A program made the translations under genes and the position numbers. The notes under the pieces are model-generated. The model worked only from the letters and a program-made list of their open reading frames with translations. It was not told where the DNA came from and searched no databases. This document shows positions 21,543 through 29,063 of a stretch of 41,714 bases of DNA, piece after piece (positions within the stretch are counted from its first letter, which is position 1; every line of letters begins with the position of its first letter). The stretch is from IMG/VR virus record IMGVR_UViG_3300036859_000609, positions 1 to 41,714 of that record. One strand, written 5' to 3'. This stretch comes from a virus.

Positions 21543-23002
21543 TGGCACCCCACGGCAACGCCAAGGCACGCCTGTCGATGAGCGGGGACCAGGCGTCGCT
21601 GTTCCCGGTGATCGTCCAGGCGAAGCTCGACCTGGTCGAGCCGGCGAACGACAACATCCGCCGCGAGCTGCAGGGCATCGACGAACTCGCGGCCTCCGTC
21701 GAGGCCGTCGGCATCCTCGAGCCGCTGATCGTCACGGAGATCCTCGACACCGAGCCGATGCGCTACCGGATCGTCGCGGGCGCGCGGCGCCACGCCGCGG
21801 CGCAGAAGGCCGGGCTGACCCACGTCCCGGTGATTGTGCGCGAGCTCGACGACCGCGCGCGGATCGAGATCATGCTGATCGAGAATCTGCAGCGCTTCGA
21901 CTTGACGCCGGTCGAAGAGGCCGTCGCCTACCAGCGCCTCGAGCTCGTGGGGCTCAAGCAGCGCGAGATCGCCCGCCGCATCGGCCGCTCGCAGTCGCAC
22001 GTCTCCAAGCGCGTTCAGCTCCTCGAGCTCCCCGAGCGCGCGCTGAAGGCGATCGAGACCAACGAGCTGACGCTCGAGACGGCGCTCGACCTGACGAAGC
22101 TCGCCGACACCGCCGACGGGCGTGCTGAGATCGAGAAGATCGTCGAGGCCGGCGCGCAGCCCTGGCGCATCAACGAGGCGATCCAGCGCCGCGATCGCGA
22201 GGTCCACCGCCGGAATCTCCGGGTGAAGTTCGCCCAGGATGGCATCCGAGTCGTCGAGTCCCCCGAGGAGGACGCCGACGGCGAGGCGTTCGACGCCTGG
22301 CGTTCGACGGTGATGCAGATGCCAGGCCAGAAGCGGCACGCCTGGGAGCTCCTCGACCCCTCCGACGTCGAGGGCGGGATGCCCTCGATCGAGGAGCACG
22401 CATCCGAGCCTTGCCACGCCGTCTGGATCCCCGAGGGCAACTACGGGGAGGCGTTCGCCTACTTCGTCTGCACCGAGCCGGCACGGCACGGGTTCGACCC
22501 GTCCACGGTATTCGGCATCGACGAAGACCCGGAGGACGAGGCGGCGGCTGAGGCTCGTGAGAAGGCGAAGGAGCGCGCGCGCGCGGAGGCGCTCGACCGC
22601 TTCGACACGTTCGTGCCCGAGCTCCTCTCGCGCCACGTCGAAGGTCGCGTCCCGAGCGCACCGCTGAGCCTGTTCGTCGGCTATTGGTTGCAAGTCGATC
22701 TCGATCCCGAGCACTACGTTCCGGTTCTGAAGCTGCTCGCCGTCGACGTTCCCGACGTCGAGAGCGATCTGGACGGCGACAAGGTCATCGGGCTGCTGAA
22801 CGAACGGATCGCCGTCGAGCCCGCGCGCGTCGTTCTTGCGCACGTGCTCTGGCAGTACCGGGCGCAGCTCGTGGCCGCCTGGCGCGTGATGGGGGGATGG
22901 ACCACGCAGGTGTTTGAGTGGTTGGTCACCCAGGGCTACAACCCCACTGCCCACGAGCTGGCCATTCACGCCATCGAACCCGAGGAGCGCGTCGACACGT
23001 GA
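21542..23002 (+). CDS. parB: ParB-like DNA-binding protein
   Basis: A 486-residue protein. The ParB N-terminal domain is clear: the phosphate-binding GARRHAAA (residues 80-87, equivalent to GERRxRAA) and ENLQRFDL (114-121), both linked to CTP binding in ParB. A helix-turn-helix follows at 138-160 (LKQREIARRIGRSQSHVSKRVQL). The C-terminal 250 residues are longer than in chromosomal ParB and unassigned. No ParA gene is in the genome, so roles in gene control or replication are as likely as partition. The dispersed 17-bp palindrome is a possible target. Confidence 0.85.
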   Translation: MAPHGNAKARLSMSGDQASLFPVIVQAKLDLVEPANDNIRRELQGIDELAASVEAVGILEPLIVTEILDTEPMRYRIVAGARRHAAAQKAGLTHVPVIVRELDDRARIEIMLIENLQRFDLTPVEEAVAYQRLELVGLKQREIARRIGRSQSHVSKRVQLLELPERALKAIETNELTLETALDLTKLADTADGRAEIEKIVEAGAQPWRINEAIQRRDREVHRRNLRVKFAQDGIRVVESPEEDADGEAFDAWRSTVMQMPGQKRHAWELLDPSDVEGGMPSIEEHASEPCHAVWIPEGNYGEAFAYFVCTEPARHGFDPSTVFGIDEDPEDEAAAEAREKAKERARAEALDRFDTFVPELLSRHVEGRVPSAPLSLFVGYWLQVDLDPEHYVPVLKLLAVDVPDVESDLDGDKVIGLLNERIAVEPARVVLAHVLWQYRAQLVAAWRVMGGWTTQVFEWLVTQGYNPTAHELAIHAIEPEERVDT

Positions 23003-23397
23003 TTCCGCTCAAGGGCGCGCGCGGCACCGTCCGTGTCACGGGGCTCAAGCCCGGACGCGACGGACGGATGCCGCCCACGGTCAAGACGCATCGCGGTCCG
23101 CTCGGCGTGATCGTCGAGGCGGAGGCGGGCCTGACGGCCGTCGTGGTCCGGCTCGAGCCGGACCAGCACGGTCGCGTCGCCGGGCGGATCACGTGCACCC
23201 GCAACGACGCCGAGTTCTTCACGTACGACATCGCGCCCGAGGGCTCGGTATTCGAGCAGGCGCTCCTCGCGGGGATCGCGCGCGACGAACGTCTCGAGCG
23301 CTGGAACGAGGGGCGGCCGGCCAGGCCGCAGGGTAGGGCCGCACCCGGCGAGCGTCCGCCGGCCGCCCCTCGTTCCGCCGACGGAGATCTCGCGTGA
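22999..23397 (+). CDS. Hypothetical early protein
   Basis: A 132-residue protein starting in a GTGA overlap with the ParB-like gene. Strands such as LGVIVEAEAGLTAVVVRLEPDQHGRVAGRI suggest a beta-barrel. The C-terminal 40 residues are Arg/Pro-rich and disordered. The first codons (GTGATTCCG) carry a half-copy of the dispersed palindrome. It lies between ParB and the replication initiator. Function unknown. Confidence 0.65.
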   Translation: MIPLKGARGTVRVTGLKPGRDGRMPPTVKTHRGPLGVIVEAEAGLTAVVVRLEPDQHGRVAGRITCTRNDAEFFTYDIAPEGSVFEQALLAGIARDERLERWNEGRPARPQGRAAPGERPPAAPRSADGDLA

Positions 23398-24275
23398 GCG
23401 CCGAGGCTGTGGGCTACGTCTACCGCCACTCACCGTACGAGGGCGCCACCTTCCAGGTGCACCTGGCGATCGCGGACTCGGTCAACGACCAGAACCGCAA
23501 CGAGTTCTTCATGCGCCTGCACCGGCTCGCCGACAAGGCCCGCGTCACCCGCCAGAGCGTCTCGCGCGCGGTAGGCCGGCTCCTCGAAGACGCCTTCCTC
23601 GTGATGGTCGCCGAAGGTGGCGGCCGGGGTCGTCCGGCGCGGTACCGCTTCGCGTTCCCGGAGTGCTCCGTCGTGTTCGACTCGCGCTCGGAAACTGTCA
23701 CCGCAGACGACAGTAAGCGGGCGTCGAGGGGCGTGGGTAAGCCAGTTACCCGATCGCCCGCCGGCGCGGAAACTGTCAAGCGAGGCGACAGTTTGAGCGC
23801 CGATACCGTCACCAGGGCCGACAGTATCGAGGCGGAAACTGTCACCCCACACGACGGTTTGGAGCCACAAACTGTAAACGTCGGTTCCCCGAAACTGTCG
23901 CCTACGGTTCCACAGGAACCCAAGGAAGAACCCAAAGAACTTACGGGTTCTTCGAACCCGCCGGAGACGCGAGACCGCGACGACGCGTCGGGAGTCATCG
24001 CCCACTACGTCGACGCGTTCGGTGCGAGGTTCGGATCCGAGCGCGCGCCGACCGACATCGGCGAGCTCGCCTCGCTCGTCGCCAATGAGCTCAAGGCGGG
24101 CTGGCCGGTCGAGCTCTGCAAGCGCGCGGCCGCCGCGGCCGCCGGCGACGAGTTCGGGGCGCGCGCCTTCCGCAAGCACCTGCGCCGGCTCGGCGGCGCC
24201 AACGGCCAGGCCCGGGTCTCGAAGGCTGCGCGCGCCGACTACGACCGCGAGGACTACGCGGAGGCGAGCTGGTGA
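23394..24275 (+). CDS. Replication initiator (O-like) carrying origin iterons
   Basis: A 293-residue protein. Residues 1-95 form a winged HTH (VHLAIADSVNDQNRNEFFMRLHRLADKARVTRQSVSRAVGRLLEDAFLVMV), as in phage replisome organisers. Residues 100-168 are a linker of 11-residue repeats (ETVxxxDSxxA) created by iterons in the DNA. The C-terminal part (DIGELASLVANELKAGWPVELCKRA) is helical and may bind the loader. It is followed directly by the DnaC-like gene. The order initiator then loader, with the origin inside the initiator, parallels lambda O and P. Confidence 0.82.
   Translation: MSAEAVGYVYRHSPYEGATFQVHLAIADSVNDQNRNEFFMRLHRLADKARVTRQSVSRAVGRLLEDAFLVMVAEGGGRGRPARYRFAFPECSVVFDSRSETVTADDSKRASRGVGKPVTRSPAGAETVKRGDSLSADTVTRADSIEAETVTPHDGLEPQTVNVGSPKLSPTVPQEPKEEPKELTGSSNPPETRDRDDASGVIAHYVDAFGARFGSERAPTDIGELASLVANELKAGWPVELCKRAAAAAAGDEFGARAFRKHLRRLGGANGQARVSKAARADYDREDYAEASW
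23691..23899. repeat. Iterons, probable replication origin
   Basis: Four 26-bp units of the form GAAACTGTC-N9-GACAGTTT start at 23691, 23769, 23802 and 23835; the last three are spaced exactly 33 bp apart. Further left halves occur at 23868 (CAAACTGTA) and 23891 (GAAACTGTC). Arms are 8-bp inverted repeats with minor changes. An A-rich stretch follows at 23910-23945. Phage initiators often bind repeats inside their own gene, beside easily melted DNA. Confidence 0.82.
23944..23960. repeat. Hairpin beside the A-rich part of the origin
   Basis: CGGGTTC-TTC-GAACCCG, two 7-bp arms around a three-base loop, directly after the A-rich stretch downstream of the iterons. It could be a boundary of the unwound region or a protein site. 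It is also coding sequence, so it may be accidental. Confidence 0.45.
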
Positions 24276-25012
24276 ACCCAATCATCCCCAAGCTCGAGAC
24301 GGTCACGCGCTCCTGCGTCGAGTGCGGCGCCGAGTTCACCACCGAGGCCGCGGTGCTGGTGGCGCCCGCCGGCAGCCGCGAGGAGGGCCGCCGCTCGGTG
24401 ATCGGGCGCAACCGCTGCGACGCCTGCACCGCCGCGATCGAGGCCGACCAGGCCGCCGAGGCCGAGCGCGCGCGCCAGTCGCGCACCGACGAGCTCCTGC
24501 AGCAGATCCCCGCCGAGTTCGTCGCGGCCTCGCTCGGCGACGAGGCGGCCGTGGCCACGTGGACCGCGAAGTTCCTGACCGGGATCCGCACGTCGCTGGT
24601 CCTGATCGGTCCGGTCGGTGCCGGCAAGAGCTACCAGGCCTGGGCAGCCTGGCGCGAAATCGCGCTGGCGCGCCCCGAGACCGGCATGCGCGCCTTCCGC
24701 GTCAGCGACCTGCTGCAGCAGCTGCGCGCGGCGGACCCCGAGGAGCACCTGCAGCTGCTGCGCCGCTGCCAGCGCGCCGAGCTTCTGTTCCTCGAGGACC
24801 TCGGCGTCACGGCCCCCTCGGAGTGGGTCTTCGAACAGCTGGGCGAGATCGTCGACGAGCGCTGGACGCAGGGGCGACCCATGTTCGTCACCACCAACGT
24901 GAAGCCTCGCGAGCTCGGCGAGCGCGTCGGAGAGCGCGTCGTGTCGCGGCTCGCGGACATGGCCGGCGCGCCCGTGCACATCGACCACGCGGATCGGAGG
25001 CGCGCGCGGTGA
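24272..25012 (+). CDS. DnaC-like helicase loader ATPase
   Basis: A 246-residue AAA+ protein coupled by GTGA to the initiator. Residues 15-52 hold a zinc site (CVEC, then CDAC). The ATPase core shows Walker A GPVGAGKS (113-120), Walker B LLFLEDLG (171-178), a sensor-1 region VTTN and the arginine-containing RVVSRL near the end. DnaC-type loaders place the replicative helicase on the melted origin. The genome has no helicase gene of its own, so it probably recruits the host DnaB. Confidence 0.9.
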   Translation: MNPIIPKLETVTRSCVECGAEFTTEAAVLVAPAGSREEGRRSVIGRNRCDACTAAIEADQAAEAERARQSRTDELLQQIPAEFVAASLGDEAAVATWTAKFLTGIRTSLVLIGPVGAGKSYQAWAAWREIALARPETGMRAFRVSDLLQQLRAADPEEHLQLLRRCQRAELLFLEDLGVTAPSEWVFEQLGEIVDERWTQGRPMFVTTNVKPRELGERVGERVVSRLADMAGAPVHIDHADRRRAR

Positions 25013-25209
25013 CGAGGGTCGCCCTGATCCGCGCCGTCTGCCCTCTGTGCCGGGTGCGCTCTGTCGTCCGCATCGACGGCGAGGTCTACGTGGACCCGGA
25101 GGGCACACGGTGCGTTCGAGTGAGGGAACGCGCGACGGTGCCGATGTGCGATCACCTGAAGAACGCTGTCCTCGTAGAAGACGAGGCCACTCCTGGGGAT
25201 GCCAAGTGA
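25009..25209 (+). CDS. Small zinc-ribbon protein
   Basis: A 66-residue protein in a GTGA overlap with the loader gene. It has CPLC near residue 11, then C35 and C47 (MCDHLKN). The strand-rich middle (VRIDGEVYVDPEG) fits a zinc ribbon with a spread-out second pair. Function unknown. Confidence 0.6.
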   Translation: MTRVALIRAVCPLCRVRSVVRIDGEVYVDPEGTRCVRVRERATVPMCDHLKNAVLVEDEATPGDAK

Positions 25210-25505
25210 TGGTGCAGGCGCGCGCGCTGGTTGCGACCGCGATCGCCGCGGTGCTGGTGCTCGGCTCGGGCGCCGCGATGCTGCGCGCAAGCGCCCCGCG
25301 GATCCCCGCCGAGATGCACGTGACCCACGAGGTCGACGGCAACGCCCACGTCTGGCTCCACGTCGAGGGCCTCGAGGAGCTGCAGCCGCTGCCCAAGGGC
25401 TTCCGGATCCAGATCGTGCTGCCGAGCGGGTTCCGGCTCGACTGGCCCGCCCAGACGCGCGCGCGGGTCGACGGCGACGTCGCGGTTCACCAGGAGCAGC
25501 CGTGA
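25209..25505 (+). CDS. Secreted or membrane-anchored small protein
   Basis: A 98-residue protein with ATG in a TGATGG overlap. Residues 4-28 form a hydrophobic helix with small residues (LVATAIAAVLVLGSGAAML), either a signal peptide or an anchor. The outer part is beta-rich (HVTHEVDGNAHVWLHVEGL, then FRIQIVLPSGFRLDW). Its place inside a DNA-replication operon is unexpected. Function unknown. Confidence 0.65.
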   Translation: MVQARALVATAIAAVLVLGSGAAMLRASAPRIPAEMHVTHEVDGNAHVWLHVEGLEELQPLPKGFRIQIVLPSGFRLDWPAQTRARVDGDVAVHQEQP

Positions 25506-25756
25506 GCCACCAGCCGGGCATGATTCCGCCGGAATCACCCGCCCTGGTCGAGGTCGGCGGCGTGTTCGTCCGCGTCGCCCACGACGAGGACTGCGATGGC
25601 TGGATCGCGGAAACGCCGGTCCAAACGGTGACGATCCACGGCCGGCATCGCGCTGCGCCTCGTTACTCGCGGTGCGAGGACGTGACCCATCACGCGGTCT
25701 CCCCTCGGGCACCTGCTGCGGCTGATCCGAAGGCCGAGCCCTGGTGGGCCCGCTGA
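25502..25756 (+). CDS. Hypothetical early protein with palindrome at its start
   Basis: An 84-residue protein with CCAGGAGCAGCC before the GTG, which favours this start over the ATG at 25520. The middle (ALVEVGGVFVRVAHDEDCDGWIAE) looks like a small beta fold. The third copy of the dispersed palindrome begins 19 bases into the frame. The stop overlaps the ATG of the next gene. Function unknown. Confidence 0.6.
   Translation: MSHQPGMIPPESPALVEVGGVFVRVAHDEDCDGWIAETPVQTVTIHGRHRAAPRYSRCEDVTHHAVSPRAPAAADPKAEPWWAR
25521..25537. promoter_or_regulatory. Dispersed palindrome, copy 3
   Basis: TGATTCCGCCGGAATCA, a perfect 17-bp palindrome with 8-bp arms around a central C. It is the best-formed copy together with copy 4, which is the same sequence read on the other strand. 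Confidence 0.65.
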
Positions 25757-26208
25757 TGCGCCGGCCCAACCCCGCCGGCGTCCGCGCGATCTGGGGCGCC
25801 ATCCTGCGCGCGCCGGATGCGACACCGGCGCAGCTGGCCGAGGCGACCGGCTACAACGCCGGGAACATCGCCTACGTCGCGGAGCAGATGCGCGCGCAGG
25901 GCTGGTCCTGGCGGCCGAAGAAGCCCCAGGCGGCCGGCCGGGGTCGGACCGTGCCAGAAGCGCGCCCGACTCCGCCGGCGTCCCCCACCCATGATGCAAA
26001 AGCCATTACCAAACGACGCGGTGATGAAAAGAAAACATCACCGCGTCGCTCGGTAATCGACCCGATGCACGTGAACTCGATCGAGACCGTCGCGCGCAAG
26101 CTCGGGCTCGAAGGCGTGACCACGCTCGAGCAGCTCGCCCCCCACCTGGTGGACCACGGCAACAAGCAAGGGGGGGGGTCGGCGCGAAGGAGCGCGCGAT
26201 CGGGATGA
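25756..26208 (+). CDS. DNA-binding-like early protein, short form
   Basis: A 150-residue protein whose ATG shares its A with the upstream TGA. Residues 1-55 resemble a winged helix (VRAIWGAILRAPDATPAQLAEATGYNAGNIAYVAEQMRAQGW). A disordered Lys/Pro linker and a second helical segment (VNSIETVARKLGLEGVTTLEQL) follow. At 26170-26178 the gene contains nine Gs in a row (codons GGG GGG GGG), after which this frame ends within 13 codons. Confidence 0.65.
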   Translation: MRRPNPAGVRAIWGAILRAPDATPAQLAEATGYNAGNIAYVAEQMRAQGWSWRPKKPQAAGRGRTVPEARPTPPASPTHDAKAITKRRGDEKKTSPRRSVIDPMHVNSIETVARKLGLEGVTTLEQLAPHLVDHGNKQGGGSARRSARSG

Positions 26209-26297
26209 AGAGCGCAGGCGTTCCCCTCGGCCGCATCGCCTTCGCGCTCGGCGTCAGCGAGCGCACCGTGCACCGCTACGTCGGGGCCTCGAGGTGA
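25756..26297 (+). CDS. DNA-binding-like early protein, long form by -1 frameshift, with second HTH
   Basis: Slipping back by one base on the nine-G run gives a 180-residue product. The added part (AKERAIGMKSAGVPLGRIAFALGVSERTVHRYVG region) is a clear resolvase-type helix-turn-helix, so it is unlikely to be a shadow. GGG codons re-pair perfectly after a -1 slip. Alternatives are a separate 30-codon gene from the ATG at 26205, or an assembly error in the run. The next gene follows closely after the long form's stop, which favours it. Confidence 0.6.
26170..26178 (+). other. Nine-G slippery run
   Basis: GGG GGG GGG in the reading frame of the upstream part. All tRNA positions remain paired after a -1 slip, so this is a good frameshift site. 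It is also a run where sequencing, or replication slippage in a population, can change the frame. Confidence 0.65.
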
Positions 26298-26304
26298 TCG
26301 CTGC

Positions 26305-26742
26305 GTGAGCGAGCTCGTGCGCATCGACGTCCCGGTGAACCCGCTGCCCCACGTCTGCCTGCACGTGAACATCCCCGGGCGCGGCGGCCGCGTCGGCGTC
26401 TCCAAGCCCGAGAAGCTCGCCGACCGCCGGCAGTTCCGCGAGGACCTCAAGCTCGTGATCCCCAAGCGCGCGCGCCGCGGCCTCACCGGAGCGCTCTCCG
26501 TCCGCGTGCTCCTGTGGCACCGGGGCACGCGCGTCGCAGACGGCGACAACCTCCAGAAGGAGCTGTTCGACGCCCTCACCGAAGCCGGCGTGTGGGCCGA
26601 CGACCGCCTGGTGCGCGACTGCCACTGGACTGTTGTCGGTGACGGCCCGCGCGTGAATCCCCGCATCGTCGTCGAGATCCGCGCCTACAGCGAACAGCTC
26701 GTTTCCAGTCCGACGCACGAGGGAGCTTCCGTGAGTCCGTGA
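26305..26742 (+). CDS. rusA: RusA-like Holliday junction resolvase
   Basis: A 145-residue protein with a GTG start. The signature D-x-D-N (DGDNLQKELFDAL, Asp79, Asp81, Asn82) and the later acidic pair DD at 99-100 match RusA endonucleases, which cut four-way DNA junctions using a metal. The length fits the family (about 120-150). It lies in the replication operon, where resolvases of this type usually are. The C-terminal extension of about 15 residues is Ser-rich. Confidence 0.87.
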   Translation: MSELVRIDVPVNPLPHVCLHVNIPGRGGRVGVSKPEKLADRRQFREDLKLVIPKRARRGLTGALSVRVLLWHRGTRVADGDNLQKELFDALTEAGVWADDRLVRDCHWTVVGDGPRVNPRIVVEIRAYSEQLVSSPTHEGASVSP

Positions 26743-27260
26743 CCAACCCCGCTCCTTTCGGCGTCGAGCCATCGCCCTCGTCATCATCGTCGCCGCTGCA
26801 GCCGGCGCTGACGCCGGACCTAGACCCGAACCTGCGCCGCTGCGAACGCTGCGGGAACCCCTCGCAGGACCTGTTCTGGAAGATCGTGCGGTTCCCCGGG
26901 CATCGCGCGCCCATCTACGAACGCTGGTGTCCCCACTGCGCCGCCGAACCGTGGGAGCGCCCCGCGGAGCCGGAGGTTCGTGCGAGGCCTCGTGGTACGG
27001 AGCTGAGCTGGCCGGTCACCTCACCGCCAGCGGCGCCCCCTTCGATCCGGCTCGTCTCACCGCTGCCCACCGAACCCTTGCCTTCGGGACGCGAGTGGTG
27101 GTCGCGCGCGGCCGGCGTCGCGTCGTGGTCCGAATCACTGATCGCGGTCCCGCTGCTTGGACTGGCCGCTGCCTCGATCTCTCGCGGGCTGCGTTCGCTC
27201 GTGTCGCGCGCCTCTCGAAAGGCCACGTCGTCGTCCGATGGAGGGTCCTCCCATGAGTAA
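26739..27260 (+). CDS. Zinc-binding protein whose frame overlaps an RlpA-like domain
   Basis: The frame starts in a GTGA overlap with RusA. Residues 1-70 are credible: a Ser/Pro-rich start, CERC (about 35-38), FWKIVRFPGHRAPIYERW and CPHC (about 64-67). After about residue 80 the sequence is low-complexity and covers the RlpA-like domain in another frame, so that part is probably not the real product. The -1 frame continues into the RlpA domain, so one gene broken by a frameshift is possible. Confidence 0.5.
   Translation: MTNPAPFGVEPSPSSSSSPLQPALTPDLDPNLRRCERCGNPSQDLFWKIVRFPGHRAPIYERWCPHCAAEPWERPAEPEVRARPRGTELSWPVTSPPAAPPSIRLVSPLPTEPLPSGREWWSRAAGVASWSESLIAVPLLGLAAASISRGLRSLVSRASRKATSSSDGGSSHE
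26927..27256 (+). CDS. RlpA-like double-psi beta-barrel domain
   Basis: From about residue 18 the sequence follows the RlpA-like barrel: SCEASWYGAELAG, then LTASGAPFDP, LTAAHRTLAFGTRVVV, VVVRITDRGPAAW and LDLSRAAFARVARLSKGHVVV. The catalytic-type Asp of DRGP and the His of TAAH, as in expansin/RlpA folds that bind or cut peptidoglycan, are present. Start codons (GTG 26927 or GTG 26951) lack ribosome sites. Its TGA overlaps the ATG of the next gene, as elsewhere in this operon, so this frame is the real end. Expression may need a frameshift from the zinc-binding frame. Confidence 0.7.
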   Translation: MSPLRRRTVGAPRGAGGSCEASWYGAELAGHLTASGAPFDPARLTAAHRTLAFGTRVVVARGRRRVVVRITDRGPAAWTGRCLDLSRAAFARVARLSKGHVVVRWRVLP

Positions 27261-27813
27261 GCCGGTCCTTGGTCTGTTCGGCCGGATGCGCGAGACACTG
27301 CGCGAGCGCAAGAAGCAGACGCGCGCGCGCGTCTGGCGCACCAGCGACAAGCGATGCCTCTACTGCGATCGCCGCGATCCCCACGAGCACCAGCGCGTGC
27401 TCGTGAAGTCGCTCGACAAGCTCCGCGACGTCGCGCCCCAACCGCTCGAGATCGTCCAGGTGCTGCCGTTCGGCTCGTTCGTGCAGGCGACGACCGACGG
27501 CGGCACCGAGACCGTCCCGTTGACGCGTGCTTTCAGGCGGCCTGCGGTGCTCGACGAGCGTCGCAAGGCCAAGCCGAAGCTCCGCGGCCTGCTCAACCTG
27601 CCGAAGCGATGCCCGGGCTGCGGTGCCCCGCACTCGGTCGACGCGAAGCGATGCGTCGACCCGGACTGCGGCGCGCGCCTACCGTCCATGGCGAGCGTGC
27701 GCGCCGACTGGAACAGCGAGCGCGGCGCGCGCTTCGCCGAGCTCCCGAGCATGGAGAGCCTCCGTGAGCACCGCGAGATCCCCGCCACCGTCGGATCCGG
27801 GAGGGCCGGATGA
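27253..27813 (+). CDS. Zinc-binding early protein
   Basis: A 186-residue basic protein with GGAGGGTCCTCCC before its ATG. Two possible metal sites are visible: CLYC near residue 36 with DPHEH after it, and CPGC (about 120) with CVDPDC (about 137). The helical N-terminus has RMRETLRERKKQTRARVW. Such layouts are common in phage proteins that bind nucleic acids, but I do not recognise the family. Its stop overlaps the beta-helix gene's start by four bases. Confidence 0.62.
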   Translation: MSKPVLGLFGRMRETLRERKKQTRARVWRTSDKRCLYCDRRDPHEHQRVLVKSLDKLRDVAPQPLEIVQVLPFGSFVQATTDGGTETVPLTRAFRRPAVLDERRKAKPKLRGLLNLPKRCPGCGAPHSVDAKRCVDPDCGARLPSMASVRADWNSERGARFAELPSMESLREHREIPATVGSGRAG

Positions 27814-29063
27814 CCATCAAGCGACTGACCTACCTGAAGCTGCTGGTCGTCGGGATCATGGCGTGCAGCATCGCGATCGGCGGCTTGTTCGTGGGGAGCC
27901 TCAACGCTCCCCTCGCCGGTGCGCAGGTCGACTGCGGCACCCCGACACCCACTCCGACCGCATCGGCGTCACCTTCCCCGACGCCGACCGGCTCGGGCGT
28001 GCAGCTGAAGGCTGGCGCCTCCCTCAGCACCGCGATCGCGAACTACCCCGCCGGCATGCGCTTCGACCTAGCCGCCGGCACCTACAAAGTCACCAGCTCC
28101 CTGGTCCCCAAGGACCGCCAGAGCTTCGTCGGCGCGCCCGGCGCGCTGCTCACCGGCTCGGACTCCACCCCCTACGCCTTCACCGGCTCGGCCAAGGGCG
28201 TGCAGATCCACGGCCTGATCGTCGAGCACTTCAAGTCCGCCAAGCAGGAGGGCGCGATCAGCTCCAAGAACGCGACGGGCTGGCTGATCGAGTCGAACGA
28301 GATCCGCCACAACGCCGCCGGCGGCATCTACGCAGGCCCAGGAACGCACGCCATCGGCAACTACGTCCACCACAACCACCAGATCGGAATCAAGGCCAAG
28401 GGCGCCGACATCGCATTCGAGGACAACGAGGTCGCCTTCAACAACTGGCTCAAGGAGTACTCCTACGGCTGGGAAGCCGGCGGCTCGAAGTTCTGGTCGA
28501 CCACGAACCTCGTGCTCCGCGGCAACGACGTCCACGACAACTGGGGCCCGGGCCTGTGGACCGACCACGACAACACCGGAACCCTGATCGAAGGCAACAC
28601 CGTCACCCACAACGCCGACGCCGGCATCTTCCACGAGATCAGCTACTCGGCGACGATCCGCAACAACACGATCACCCAGAACGGCTACGACCGCGGCGAC
28701 TGGCTCTGGGGCTCCGGCATCCAGATCGCATCAAGCGGCGGGACCGGCATCGACATCTACGGCAACACCCTCGATGGCAACGCGAACGCGATCGGGCTGA
28801 TCCAGCAAAACCGCGGCTCGGGCAACCAGGGCACCTACCTCGTCCAGAACGTGCGCGTGCACGACAACGTCATCAAGCTGAGCTCCGGCCACTCGGGCGC
28901 AGTCCAGGACGTCGGCTCGAACGCGATCTTCACCTCGCGCAACAACCGCTTCGACCACAACACCTACACGCTCGGCTCGGTCTCGAAGCCCTTTTACTGG
29001 AACAACGGCGCGCGCGCGTGGTCGGAGTGGAGCTCGATCTGGCCCACGGAGGTGAAGGCGTGA
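27810..29063 (+). CDS. Secreted right-handed beta-helix protein (pectate-lyase/NosD-like)
   Basis: A 417-residue exported protein. Residues 1-38 form a signal peptide (KLLVVGIMACSIAIGGLFV ... APLAGA). A Pro/Thr/Ser linker follows (about 43-62, PTPTPTASASPSPTPTG). Residues 65-410 show repeated short strands with Asn ladders: ESNEIRHNAAGGIY, IGNYVHHNHQIGIK, LRGNDVHDNWGPGLW, IEGNTVTHNADAGIF, IYGNTLDGNANAIG. These are PbH1 repeats of parallel beta-helix proteins, many of which cleave or bind polysaccharides. It is not in the tail operon, so it is probably released by the infected cell or lysogen, not a tailspike. The substrate cannot be told. Confidence 0.82.
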   Translation: MTIKRLTYLKLLVVGIMACSIAIGGLFVGSLNAPLAGAQVDCGTPTPTPTASASPSPTPTGSGVQLKAGASLSTAIANYPAGMRFDLAAGTYKVTSSLVPKDRQSFVGAPGALLTGSDSTPYAFTGSAKGVQIHGLIVEHFKSAKQEGAISSKNATGWLIESNEIRHNAAGGIYAGPGTHAIGNYVHHNHQIGIKAKGADIAFEDNEVAFNNWLKEYSYGWEAGGSKFWSTTNLVLRGNDVHDNWGPGLWTDHDNTGTLIEGNTVTHNADAGIFHEISYSATIRNNTITQNGYDRGDWLWGSGIQIASSGGTGIDIYGNTLDGNANAIGLIQQNRGSGNQGTYLVQNVRVHDNVIKLSSGHSGAVQDVGSNAIFTSRNNRFDHNTYTLGSVSKPFYWNNGARAWSEWSSIWPTEVKA

